This document shows positions 35,717 to 44,981 of a stretch of 64,000 nt of DNA, piece by piece; the stretch's first letter is position 1; every line of letters begins with the position of its first letter. The notes beneath the pieces were generated by a model. The model saw only the letters and a list, made by a program, of their open reading frames with translations. It had not been told where the DNA came from and did not search any database. The stretch comes from Bacteroidota bacterium (lineage in GTDB: Bacteria; Bacteroidota; Bacteroidia; UBA4408), in assembly GCA_963169745.1 (NCBI GenBank), contig CAUJCU010000016.1, positions 1-64,000 on the forward strand, written 5' to 3'. The position numbers and the translations under genes were made by a program.

Positions 35717-36382
35717 TTAAAACGCTTCTCTTACAATAGCCTCTTTCGAAACCCCTAAATTACTTAGATGTTCTTCTACGGCATTCATCATAGGAGGTGG
35801 TCCACATAAATAAAAATAAGGATGTCCTTGAATCTGGCTTTTTATGATTTCGGCATTAATATAGCCAAATTCATAACCCGGTACTTTTTCGTCAGATAAA
35901 ACATTGATAAAGTTTTTACCTAACAGCTCGGTAAAGTATTTTTCTAAAATAATATCTGCTTTTGTTTTATTGGCAAATATGAGCTTATTGTTTGCCAGTT
36001 TGTGATGTTTTTGCAAATGTTTTAATATAGATGTAAAAGGAGTAATACCAGCCCCGCCAGCAATAAAAACTCCTTCGCCCTTGTAGGTAATATCGCCAAA
36101 AACATCACCAATAAGCAATTCATTGCCCGATTTTAGTGTTAGCAATTCGTTAGTAACCCCTTTATGTGCGGGATAGACTTTGATGTTAAATTCAATAAAA
36201 TCCTCGTCAGGTAACGAAGTAAAGGTAAATGCCCTTAATTCATTTTCCCACCCGGGCTTGTTTATTGAAACATCAACCGCTTGTCCGGGGTGAAATTGTA
36301 TATCGTTCGGCTTTTCGGCTATAAGCCGAATAACATCATGGGTAAGATAATCAATACCTTTAATTTTAACTAGGTGTGTCAT
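35717..36382 (-). CDS. Ferredoxin-NADP reductase-like flavoprotein
   Basis: The 221-residue protein has an FAD-binding barrel (residues 1-95, with the FAD motif RAFTFTSLP) and a NAD(P)-binding domain (GVFIAGGAGITPFTSIL, YFYLCGPPPMMNAVEEHL). It ends VREAF. There is no iron-sulphur domain, so it needs a separate electron partner. It follows the PLP decarboxylase gene (gap 38 nt) on the same strand, so the two may be co-transcribed, although a common pathway is not obvious. Confidence 0.88.
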   Translation of the reverse strand: MTHLVKIKGIDYLTHDVIRLIAEKPNDIQFHPGQAVDVSINKPGWENELRAFTFTSLPDEDFIEFNIKVYPAHKGVTNELLTLKSGNELLIGDVFGDITYKGEGVFIAGGAGITPFTSILKHLQKHHKLANNKLIFANKTKADIILEKYFTELLGKNFINVLSDEKVPGYEFGYINAEIIKSQIQGHPYFYLCGPPPMMNAVEEHLSNLGVSKEAIVREAF

Positions 36383-36420
36383 AAAATTAATTTAAAGTTA
36401 ATAAAATCAATAATGGTTAT

Positions 36421-37848
36421 TTATATATCACTTTCTATCAGTTCTCTTAATGTATTTATCAAAATATCTATTTCTCTTTTATGTGTTCTGAATGAAAGTA
36501 TGGCAATACGTAACCAAAACGCCCCGTCTATGTTAGTTGATGAAATAAACACTTTACCATCATCATGAATTTTTTTAAGCACATTACGATTAAATGTATC
36601 GCGGTCAGTTTTTTGGGGATTATAGCGATAAACAGCAACGGTTAAATCGGGTGTATGACCCAGTTCAAAGCCCAATTTTTGAATACTTTCACAAAAGTAG
36701 CGCATCAGTTCTAACTTCTCATTTAAGCACATTTCAAATGGCTTTACGCCATGTATTTTTAAAGGGAGCCACATCCGTAAACCTCTAAAATTACGACTCA
36801 TCTCTGGTGAAAGATCCATAGGCGAAAGCTCCTGCTCATAGTCTTTAGCATCTTGCATATACGATGGACTATAACTAAAAGTGTTTAATAAGTGATTCGC
36901 TTGCTTTAACAACACAATACCTGTACCATAAGGAAGAAACAAACCTTTATGGGGGTCTAAAACTACCGAATCAGCCAACTCTATTCCTTTTAACTTTTTC
37001 TTTCCATGCTCTGTTAGCATAAAAAAGCCCCCATAAGCGGCATCCACATGAAGCCATAGGTTTTGTTTCGTGCAAATTGCTGCTATCCTTTGCAAATCAT
37101 CGGTAGCTCCTACATCTGTAGAACCGGCATTAGCAATAACTAAAAAGGGACTAAGATTTAATTGTCGGTCATTTTCTATTTGATTTTCAAGCTCAGATAC
37201 CTGCATTTTAAACTGAATATCGGTAGGTATATAACGCAGCACACACTCGTCAAGACTCAATAAACGCAATGCTTTTAACACGCTGTGGTGCGTTTGTTTT
37301 GTGGTGTAAATAACGGAGTTCTCAATATTTCTGCTTTTAATATTATGGGCTGTTTTAGCACCAGCCAGGGCAGTTAAATTAGCAATACTCCCACCAGAAG
37401 TTAAATTTCCGGCAAAGTTCTTTTTATACCCAATTAAATTGCCTGCCCAACGTATAAGAGCATTTTCAATACGTACCGCTCCGGGCGATGCATAAAAGAC
37501 ACCGGCATAACGATTTGTTACAGCAGCTATAAAATCACCAAGAGCAGCCGTGTAAATACCCCCACCGGGAATATAGCCCAAGTGGCCTCCTGAGGCTGGA
37601 TTTAAACCGGGCTGATCAACGCGGTCATGAAGCAATCCAAGCAAATCTTTTAGTCCTGTGATATCCTCATCAATATAAAAATCGCTATCTTGAGGTACTT
37701 TATTGTACTTGTCGCCTTGATATGCTTTCTGTTCCGATAATGTGTCTAAAAAATTGTCTGTATATTCTTGTACTATATGCATTAAACGTGTTCGGCCCTC
37801 TAATGTAGGTTCAAGATTCATGTCCTTGTCTAATGGTGGTGTTATCAT
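36421..37848 (-). CDS. PLP-dependent group II decarboxylase
   Basis: The 475-residue enzyme belongs to the aromatic-amino-acid/glutamate decarboxylase family. The PLP lysine is in VLDPHKGLFLPYGTG (about residue 298), the Asp that holds the pyridine ring is in LWLHVDAAYGG (about 268), and SGGSIANLTAL binds phosphate. Length and motifs fit L-amino-acid decarboxylases that use aromatic substrates, but the exact amino acid is unknown. No transporter or regulator is adjacent. Confidence 0.87.
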   Translation of the reverse strand: MITPPLDKDMNLEPTLEGRTRLMHIVQEYTDNFLDTLSEQKAYQGDKYNKVPQDSDFYIDEDITGLKDLLGLLHDRVDQPGLNPASGGHLGYIPGGGIYTAALGDFIAAVTNRYAGVFYASPGAVRIENALIRWAGNLIGYKKNFAGNLTSGGSIANLTALAGAKTAHNIKSRNIENSVIYTTKQTHHSVLKALRLLSLDECVLRYIPTDIQFKMQVSELENQIENDRQLNLSPFLVIANAGSTDVGATDDLQRIAAICTKQNLWLHVDAAYGGFFMLTEHGKKKLKGIELADSVVLDPHKGLFLPYGTGIVLLKQANHLLNTFSYSPSYMQDAKDYEQELSPMDLSPEMSRNFRGLRMWLPLKIHGVKPFEMCLNEKLELMRYFCESIQKLGFELGHTPDLTVAVYRYNPQKTDRDTFNRNVLKKIHDDGKVFISSTNIDGAFWLRIAILSFRTHKREIDILINTLRELIESDI

Positions 37849-38291
37849 TTATTTACTTGAGATTAAATTAAAAAAATACCCAATGTTTCATCATCAATGT
37901 ATATTCAATAGGTATTTTAAACGAATACTATTCTAAATAAAAAATACGCTACAAAGATACATTATAATTGGCTTTATATTCTTAAGTAGCTATTTCATAA
38001 GGTTTCAAAACATTATTTAATCTGAAAGAATTAAAATACAAAAGGTATTTCTAAAAAAGCGATTATAAACAGTATCAATTTTTACCAAAAATGGGAAACT
38101 AAAGTGGTCTGAATTTAATAAAGAAATGAAACTAGTAACGTAAAAATATTTATATTCAAAAAACTCAAAAAATAAGAATGCCGAAATGGAAGCTATATTG
38201 TTGGATTAGCCTGAATCAAATTCAAGTTTTGTAATACGCATCAAAGTCGTTTATTTTGTAATTAATTATTGATTATCACATAACCATTTTA
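37849..38291. other. Divergent intergenic region, nothing recognised
   Basis: These 443 AT-rich bases separate the PLP decarboxylase (-) and the channel gene (+). AAAATACC near 37868 and GGTATTTT near 37912 are inverted copies with a long loop. No gene, RNA or clear promoter was found. Confidence 0.4.
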
Positions 38292-39392
38292 ATGTATCGG
38301 ATTAAATATATAACCATTTTAAAACTATTTTTTTTATTTCTATTGTGGTTTGCACCTTCAGCAGGACAAGCACAAGTACAAAATAAAATGCTGTTGGTGG
38401 GTATTACCGGTAATAAACCATTTGTGTTAGATACGCTTTCGCCAAGTGGTATTTCAATTGAAATTTGGACCACCTTAGCTCAGGTGCTCAATTTAGACTA
38501 CAAAACACAGTATTTTTCTGATCCTAACCAGGCACTTAAGGCATTGGAACAGGGCCATATTGATGTGCTTATTGGCCCCCTCAATATTACTTCACAAAGA
38601 GCTTCAAAAGTCACTTTTTCACAACCCTATTTTCAAGCGAGTATTTCAATTCTTTCGCTAAAAAAAGATCCATCATTGTGGCAAAGGGTAAAACCCTTTT
38701 TTAGTGAAAAGTTTCTGTATGCGGTTATAATTTTCATTTCTATTTTAGCTATAGTGGGTACTTTGCTATGGTTAGTAGAGCGCAAACAAAATCCTGATCA
38801 ATTTCCGTCTAAACCAGCACGAGGCATAGGTAATGGTATGTGGTGCGCCATTTCTACAATGACTACGGCTGGCTTTGGCGATATCGTTCCGATTACATTT
38901 TGGGGTCGGTTTTTAACCGGTACTTGGATGGTTATTTCATTGATAATGGCCACCAGTATGGTTGCCGGTATTGCAAGTACGCTAACCCTAACCGGCATGA
39001 AAAGCATTACCATTACTGAAGCCGAACAGTTATCCGGAAAAAAAACGGGCGTTATATCGGGCACACCATCTTATGATTTTTGTAAAAGGTATGGTGCCCA
39101 ACTGGTAAAAATTAACAACATAGAAGATGGTTATCAATTGCTTAACAATGGAAAAATTGATGCTGTGGTTAATGACAGAACACAATTACAATATTTTATA
39201 CATCAAAAAAACATAACGAATGCCAGCCTATCAATAACTGAATACGAACGGCATGGTTACGGTTTTGCTTTCAGACCCAACGAACCTATAACCCATAGTG
39301 TTAATGTGGAATTACTTAATTTACAAGAAAACGGTGTGATAGATGATATTATTTTAAAGTGGTTAAATATTAAGCATGGCCAACCAAAATAA
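38292..39392 (+). CDS. Ligand-gated K+ channel, prokaryotic glutamate-receptor (GluR0) type
   Basis: The 366-residue protein has a signal peptide (residues 1-28) and a solute-binding lobe 1 (about 33-128). Membrane helix M1 lies at about 140-162. A pore loop has the K+ selectivity sequence TTAGFGDIVP (191-200), followed by M2 (about 207-230) and lobe 2 (about 240-360). This S1-M1-P-M2-S2 order is that of GluR0 and related bacterial ionotropic receptors, in which a periplasmic amino acid opens a K+ pore. TxxGFGD is a recognised K+ filter variant (TVGYGD in most channels). The ligand is unknown. The gene converges with the SIMPL gene. Confidence 0.9.
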   Translation: MYRIKYITILKLFFLFLLWFAPSAGQAQVQNKMLLVGITGNKPFVLDTLSPSGISIEIWTTLAQVLNLDYKTQYFSDPNQALKALEQGHIDVLIGPLNITSQRASKVTFSQPYFQASISILSLKKDPSLWQRVKPFFSEKFLYAVIIFISILAIVGTLLWLVERKQNPDQFPSKPARGIGNGMWCAISTMTTAGFGDIVPITFWGRFLTGTWMVISLIMATSMVAGIASTLTLTGMKSITITEAEQLSGKKTGVISGTPSYDFCKRYGAQLVKINNIEDGYQLLNNGKIDAVVNDRTQLQYFIHQKNITNASLSITEYERHGYGFAFRPNEPITHSVNVELLNLQENGVIDDIILKWLNIKHGQPK

Positions 39393-39402
39393 AGTAATTA
39401 GC

Positions 39403-40161
39403 TTATTCAATAGAATAATCAATATTGACAACCACCTTTACCTTCTTATAAATATCGTTTACATTCGGGTCAAAAAAGCCCCCATCCCCGGTGTTCGCCA
39501 TTACCGAATAATCTCTGTCAACAATAGAAAACAAGCCTTGACTTGCTCTTTGAAGCTTTCCTAATTTTACACCACTTTCTTTGGTAAATTCTATGGCTGC
39601 TTTCTTTGCATTTTGTGTTGCTTCCGAAAGCATTTGTGGTTTAATATCATTTAAACGGGTGTATAAAAACTTTACATTAGGGCTATAATCATTTTCAGTA
39701 AGCATAACACCTGCTTTAAATAACTTATCTGTTTGTTTACTTAATTTGGCTATTAAATCAACATTTTCTGATCTTACCTGAATGGAGTTATCAACAATAT
39801 ACCGGAAGGGCCCCATATCATTACTTACATAATCACGAGCCAGCTTATCGGTAACATTAAAGTTCTGTTGAATAATTTCATGGGGTTGTATTCCGCTTTC
39901 GGTTAAGAATTGGAATAATTTTTCTTTGTTCTCTTCAATGGTTTTTGTTCCCTCTAACAAATCATTTGAGGTTACTCGGGTTTTAATTGTCCATACAGAA
40001 AAATTAGATTTTACCTCCTTTTCCGAGAACCCTTTTACGGATATTTTCCGATCTTCTCTCTTAAATTTTTCTAACGATTTTCCAATAAATAAACCATTTA
40101 AGGCAAATCCAAGTGCAACAATGGCAGCCATTGCCAATAGGTTTTTATTTTTAGTTTCCAT
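39403..40161 (-). CDS. SIMPL domain (DUF541) protein
   Basis: The 252-residue protein has an N-terminal membrane anchor or signal (MAAIVALGFALNGLFIGKSL) and a SIMPL domain (about residues 35-250). The domain starts ISVKGFSEKEVKSNFSVW and contains NAKKAAIEFTKESGVKLGKL, the conserved family segment. SIMPL proteins are periplasmic, form oligomers, and have been tied to oxidative stress, but their activity is unknown. It is monocistronic and divergent from the efflux operon. Confidence 0.85.
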   Translation of the reverse strand: METKNKNLLAMAAIVALGFALNGLFIGKSLEKFKREDRKISVKGFSEKEVKSNFSVWTIKTRVTSNDLLEGTKTIEENKEKLFQFLTESGIQPHEIIQQNFNVTDKLARDYVSNDMGPFRYIVDNSIQVRSENVDLIAKLSKQTDKLFKAGVMLTENDYSPNVKFLYTRLNDIKPQMLSEATQNAKKAAIEFTKESGVKLGKLQRASQGLFSIVDRDYSVMANTGDGGFFDPNVNDIYKKVKVVVNIDYSIE

Positions 40162-40322
40162 TTTTTTAAATTGATTTTATAATGAATTAAAATTGCTTAC
40201 GTATTTACATATCAAAATTATAAATAATTTGTGTACTATACCTTGCAATTCACTTTAATAGAGATAGATTCATCAACTTTATAGATATTTCTTTTTGTGC
40301 ACTCTTATAATTTGTTAAATTA

Positions 40323-40366
40323 AATAGTTTACATTGTTAACTATTCGTATTAAAAACTACTTTTGC
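40323..40366 (+). promoter_or_regulatory. Promoter and candidate operator of MarR-RND operon
   Basis: TTG at 40334-40336, a 21-nt spacer and TACTTTTGC at 40358-40366 match the Bacteroidota promoter. AATAGTT (40323-40329) and AACTATT (40339-40345) are inverted copies spanning the TTG, the right position for a MarR operator that shuts off its own operon. The -7 element lies 4 nt before the ATG at 40370, so the transcript is almost leaderless. Confidence 0.6.
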
Positions 40367-40369
40367 CCA

Positions 40370-40861
40370 ATGAATCAAAATCTATGTGATAAGCTTCCGT
40401 TTGGACGATTTCTGGCTGTTTTGGGAAAATCATATTTCGGTGCATTGTCTAAACAACTAGAACATTTGGAGGTTGAGCGTTATTACTCTATTCTTATTCA
40501 CATTGATAATTACAAAGGAAAAAGTACACAACAATTTATTTCTGATGAATTGAAAATTGATAAGGTTTCTATGGTAAGAATACTGGACTATTTAGCAGGA
40601 AAAAAATTAATCAATAAAGTAATAAATCCCGATGACCGTAGATCACATTTAATTCAGCTCACAGCAAAGGGAGAAAAAATGATACCCACTATCAAAGAAG
40701 CAATAGCCGAGGTTAATAGGCAGGCCATGTTAGGCTTATCACCCACTCAGCAAAAAGAATTATATACTTCTTTAAATCAGGTTCAGCTAAACCTGGAACA
40801 ACTTCCAGCACAAAAAGTATATTTAAGTTACAATAAAGTACGAAGAAAACATGAAAAATAA
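40370..40861 (+). CDS. MarR family transcriptional regulator
   Basis: The start at 40370 (MNQNLCDKLPFGRFLAV) gives 163 residues; the upstream ATG at 40334 lies inside the promoter. The winged helix-turn-helix is visible at KSTQQFISDELKIDKVSMVR, followed by LAGKKLINKVINPDDRRSHL, the MarR wing. MarR proteins repress efflux genes and release DNA on binding a small phenolic or drug molecule. Its 3' end overlaps the adaptor gene by 11 nt, making it the first gene of a four-gene efflux operon. Confidence 0.92.
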   Translation: MNQNLCDKLPFGRFLAVLGKSYFGALSKQLEHLEVERYYSILIHIDNYKGKSTQQFISDELKIDKVSMVRILDYLAGKKLINKVINPDDRRSHLIQLTAKGEKMIPTIKEAIAEVNRQAMLGLSPTQQKELYTSLNQVQLNLEQLPAQKVYLSYNKVRRKHEK

Positions 40862-41912
40862 ATCTATTCTGATTATCCTATTAGTAGTTGCAGTTCTGCT
40901 AGGAATTAAATTTATCTTTTTAAGTCCTAAAGCAAAAAATAAAGGAGGTGGAAATTTTTCTAAAGGCGGACCGGTAAAAGTAACAGCCTATATAACTCAG
41001 CCTACAATTTTAGAAAATAAAATATTTGCTACCGGAACCATTAAAGCCTACGAAGAAGCTGCATTAATTCCGGAAGTAAGCGGGAAATTACAAAAAATTA
41101 ATTTTACCGAAGGCAGCCCGGTTAGTAAAGGTACTTTATTAGCCAAAATTGTAGATTCCGATTTGCAGGCACAACTTGTAAAACTAAATACGCAATTACA
41201 ACTGGCAGAAGATAAAGAGAGCCGTTTAAAACAACTTTTAAATATACAGGGGGTAAGCCAAGAGGATTATGATGCTGCTATAAATACCATAAAAGTGATA
41301 AAAGCCGATGTTGCTTTTGTACAATCTCAAATTGCAAAAACAGAAATAAGAGCTCCTTTTGATGGTGAAATAGGCCTGAGACTTGTGAGTGAGGGAAGTT
41401 TTGTAAACACCAACACAGTACTTACCACCATGCAACAAATAAACCTATTAAAGATTGATTTTATGGTGCCTGAAAAATATGCATCAATCATAAAAAAAGG
41501 TGATTTAATAAAGTTTAATGTGGAAAATGTGCGTGATACCTTTGCAGCTAAAGTAGAAGCCATAGAACCTAAGATTGACCCAACTACCCGAAATATAACC
41601 ATGCGGGCGGTAGTCAATAATTCCAAAATGAATTTATTTGCCGGTTCATTTGCACGTGTTGAGCTTATTGCCAGCAGGAAACATGATGCACTATTAATTC
41701 CTACCGAAGCAATTATCCCCGAATTAAAAGGAAAAAAAGTTTTTGTAAACAGAAAAGGGAAAGCTACCCCAATAAAAATTGTTACAAATACACGAAACGA
41801 TAAAATGATTGAAGTAATTGAAGGGCTAAAAGTAGGTGATACCGTAATAACCACCGGACTAATGAACCTAAAACCTGACAATGACCTGATTATTACTAAT
41901 TTCAAAAAGTAA
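40851..41912 (+). CDS. RND efflux periplasmic adaptor (AcrA/HlyD type)
   Basis: The 353-residue protein links the inner-membrane pump to the outer-membrane channel. It has an N-terminal anchor (ILIILLVVAVLLGIKFIF), lipoyl half-domains around ALIPEVSGKLQKINFTEGS and IRAPFDGEIGLRLVSEGS, a short coiled coil (about 105-150) and a beta-barrel domain (KIDFMVPEKYASIIKKGD). It overlaps the MarR gene by 11 nt and precedes the pump by 6 nt. Confidence 0.93.
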   Translation: MKNKSILIILLVVAVLLGIKFIFLSPKAKNKGGGNFSKGGPVKVTAYITQPTILENKIFATGTIKAYEEAALIPEVSGKLQKINFTEGSPVSKGTLLAKIVDSDLQAQLVKLNTQLQLAEDKESRLKQLLNIQGVSQEDYDAAINTIKVIKADVAFVQSQIAKTEIRAPFDGEIGLRLVSEGSFVNTNTVLTTMQQINLLKIDFMVPEKYASIIKKGDLIKFNVENVRDTFAAKVEAIEPKIDPTTRNITMRAVVNNSKMNLFAGSFARVELIASRKHDALLIPTEAIIPELKGKKVFVNRKGKATPIKIVTNTRNDKMIEVIEGLKVGDTVITTGLMNLKPDNDLIITNFKK

Positions 41913-41918
41913 GGTCTT

Positions 41919-44900
41919 ATGAGTATCTCCTCAACCAGTATAAACAGGCCGGTATTGGCCATTGTGATGAATCTGATCATCATTTTGTTTGGAGCCATCG
42001 GCTACACCTTTCTTGGCGTTCGCGAATTTCCTTCTATTGACCCGCCAATTATAACCGTTAGAACCAATTATGCAGGTGCCAATGCTGATGTTATTGAGTC
42101 TCAAATTACCGAGCCTCTCGAAAAAGCAATTAACGGAATTGACGGGGTAAGAACTATTTCTTCTTCGAGCAATCAAGGCGCAAGTGTCATTACCGTTGAA
42201 TTTAACCTAAGTGCTGATTTAGAAGCAGCAGCCAATGATGTTCGCGATAAAGTATCTCAAGCTACGAGCCAACTACCTAAAGATATAGATGGAATGCCTA
42301 TTGTATCTAAAGCAGATGCAAACTCTGATGCGATAATCTCTTTAACCTTACAATCTAACACCAGAACTCAACTCGAAGTAAGCGATTTTGCAGAAAATGT
42401 ACTATCAGAGCATTTACAAACTATTCCGGGAGTTAGTTCCATACAAATTTGGGGGCAAAAGAAATACGCCATGCGTTTAGCTTTAGACCCTATTAAGCTG
42501 TCATCTTATGGCTTAACACCACAAGATGTAAAAAATGCCGTTGATCGTGAAAATGTTGAATTACCTGCCGGAAAAATAGCCGGTGACAACACCGAATTGA
42601 CTTTAAAAACTATTGGCAGGCTGAAAACTGTTGATGAGTTCGATAATATCATTTTAAAAAGTGATAAAGATCAAACCATACGTTTTAAAGATGTTGGTTA
42701 CACCTATCTGGGCCCCGAAAATGAGGAAACTATTTTAAAACAGTCTGGTGTACCTATGATTGGGCTGGCTCTTGTGCCGCAACCGGGAGCCAACTATTTA
42801 GATATTGCCAAAGAATTTTACAAACGATTAGAACATATTAAAAAAGATTTACCTAAAGATTTTTATGTAAATATTGCTTTAGACAATACCACGTTTATTC
42901 AAAACTCTATCGATGAGGTAATGGAAACTTTACTTATTGCTATCGTTTTGGTAATTGTAGTAATTTATTTATTTTTTAGAGAGTGGCTTATTGCTTTACG
43001 CCCATTAGTTGACATCCCTGTATCTTTAATTGGTGCATTTTTTATTATGTATATGATGGGGTATTCGGTTAACGTGCTTACTTTGCTGGCCATAGTATTA
43101 GCAACAGGTTTGGTGGTAGATGACGGTATTGTTGTAACCGAAAATATTTATAAAAAAATTGAAGCCGGACTAAACCCTATTGAAGCTGCTCATAAAGGAT
43201 CAAATGAAATTTTCTTTGCCGTCATTTCTACTTCGTTAACACTGGCAGCCGTGTTTATGCCGGTTATCTTTTTAGAAGGTTTTGTAGGCCGATTATTTCG
43301 CGAATTTGGGGTAGTTTTGGCCGGGGCTGTTCTTATATCTGCATTTGTATCGCTTACCCTCACACCTATGCTAAATGCTTATTTGGTAAAAAAGGATTAT
43401 ACCAAAAAAAGTAAATTTTATGTGGCTACTGAACCTTTCTTTGAACGTATGACACAAGTTTATGGAAATTCTTTACAAGGATTTTTGAAAAAACGTTGGT
43501 GGGCTATTATTATTTTGGGGGGTGCAATATTACTAACATATCTTGCTGGAAGTCAGTTACAGAGTGAACTTTCACCTTTAGAAGATCGTAACTGGATGCG
43601 GGTTTCCTTAACAGCACCCGAGGGCTCATCTTATGAATATACAGATAATTTTGTAGATGCCTTTACACAGTTTGTTAATGACTCTGTGCCTGAAAAGCAA
43701 GTGTGTTTAACCGTAACTGCCCCGGGGTTTACCGGTTCAGGAGCAGTAAACACCGCTTTTGTACGCCTAGCCCTGTCAGAATCATCAAAAAGAGATAGAA
43801 GTCAGCAGCAGATAGCCGACATGATAAGTAAAGAAGCCAAAAACTTTCCGCAAGGAAAAATATTTGTTATTCAACAACAAACCATTTCTGCAGGAGGCAC
43901 TCGTGGGGGGCTTCCGGTTCAGTTTGTAATTCAGGCTCCTAATTTTGACAAATTGAAAGACCGTTTACCTAAGTTTATGGAAGAAGTTTCTAAAAGCTCC
44001 GTTTTTCAGGGTTTTGACACCGACTTAAAGTTTAATCGTCCTGAAGTGAATATTACTGTAGATCGCGAAAAAGCCAAAAATGCAGGAGTATCTGTTGTAG
44101 ATATTGCACAAACATTACAGTTGGCACTAAGTGGGCAGCGGTATAGCTACTTCACTATGAATGGAAAACAATATCAAGTAATTGGACAGTTTGCCCGAGA
44201 AAATCGTGATGAAGTACTCGATATTAAATCAATTTATATACGTAATGATAAGGGTGAATTAAACCAATTGGATAATTTTGTTACTTTCCAAGAAGAAAGC
44301 TCTCCCCCACAATTATATCATTACAATCGTTACCAGTCGGCCACAGTTTCGGCAGGTTTAGCACCGGGTAAAACTATTGGTGATGGTATTAAGGAAATGG
44401 AGCGAATTGCACAACAGGTACTTGATGATAGCTTTAGTTCCAGCTTAACAGGAGCTTCACGCGATTTTCAAGAAAGTTCATCAAATATATTGTTTGCTTT
44501 TTTGCTGGCATTGCTAATTGTTTATTTGGTCTTGGCAGCCCAATTTGAAAGCTTTATTGATCCCTTTATCATTATGCTTACCGTGCCATTAGCTTTAGCC
44601 GGTGCAGTAATATCATTATGGTACTTTAATCAAACCCTAAATATTTTTAGCCAAATAGGTATTATCATGCTTATTGGTTTAGTTACTAAAAACGGGATTT
44701 TAATTGTTGAATTTGCCAATCAGTTAAAAGAAAAAGGGATGAACGTTAAAGAAGCAATTCAACATGCTGCCGAAGCCCGAATGCGACCTATTCTAATGAC
44801 CAGCCTTGCAACTTCACTCGGAGCCATGCCCATTGCTTTGGCTATAGGTGCGGGTGCTAAAAGTCGCATGGGTATGGGGATTGTAATAGTAGGAGGAATT

Positions 44901-44981
44901 TTATTTTCGTTAATTCTGACTCTATATGTTATACCGGCCATTTATTCTTATTTATCAAAAGAAAAGAAAGAACATGCGTAA
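41919..44981 (+). CDS. RND efflux pump (AcrB-type inner-membrane transporter)
   Basis: This 1020-residue proton-driven pump has about 12 membrane helices and two large periplasmic domains. The start SISSTSINRPVLAIVMNLII, the helix 4 proton-relay region ATGLVVDDGIVVTENIYKK (two Asp) and IMLIGLVTKNGILIVEFAN near the C-terminus are typical of the hydrophobe/amphiphile (HAE-1) family. It should export hydrophobic drugs or similar compounds with its adaptor and TolC partners. The TolC gene overlaps its end by 8 nt. Confidence 0.95.
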   Translation: MSISSTSINRPVLAIVMNLIIILFGAIGYTFLGVREFPSIDPPIITVRTNYAGANADVIESQITEPLEKAINGIDGVRTISSSSNQGASVITVEFNLSADLEAAANDVRDKVSQATSQLPKDIDGMPIVSKADANSDAIISLTLQSNTRTQLEVSDFAENVLSEHLQTIPGVSSIQIWGQKKYAMRLALDPIKLSSYGLTPQDVKNAVDRENVELPAGKIAGDNTELTLKTIGRLKTVDEFDNIILKSDKDQTIRFKDVGYTYLGPENEETILKQSGVPMIGLALVPQPGANYLDIAKEFYKRLEHIKKDLPKDFYVNIALDNTTFIQNSIDEVMETLLIAIVLVIVVIYLFFREWLIALRPLVDIPVSLIGAFFIMYMMGYSVNVLTLLAIVLATGLVVDDGIVVTENIYKKIEAGLNPIEAAHKGSNEIFFAVISTSLTLAAVFMPVIFLEGFVGRLFREFGVVLAGAVLISAFVSLTLTPMLNAYLVKKDYTKKSKFYVATEPFFERMTQVYGNSLQGFLKKRWWAIIILGGAILLTYLAGSQLQSELSPLEDRNWMRVSLTAPEGSSYEYTDNFVDAFTQFVNDSVPEKQVCLTVTAPGFTGSGAVNTAFVRLALSESSKRDRSQQQIADMISKEAKNFPQGKIFVIQQQTISAGGTRGGLPVQFVIQAPNFDKLKDRLPKFMEEVSKSSVFQGFDTDLKFNRPEVNITVDREKAKNAGVSVVDIAQTLQLALSGQRYSYFTMNGKQYQVIGQFARENRDEVLDIKSIYIRNDKGELNQLDNFVTFQEESSPPQLYHYNRYQSATVSAGLAPGKTIGDGIKEMERIAQQVLDDSFSSSLTGASRDFQESSSNILFAFLLALLIVYLVLAAQFESFIDPFIIMLTVPLALAGAVISLWYFNQTLNIFSQIGIIMLIGLVTKNGILIVEFANQLKEKGMNVKEAIQHAAEARMRPILMTSLATSLGAMPIALAIGAGAKSRMGMGIVIVGGILFSLILTLYVIPAIYSYLSKEKKEHA

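Noticed and set aside
38292-39392. Plain amino-acid ABC binding protein
   Set aside because: The two membrane helices and the K+ filter sequence inserted between the lobes exclude a soluble binding protein.
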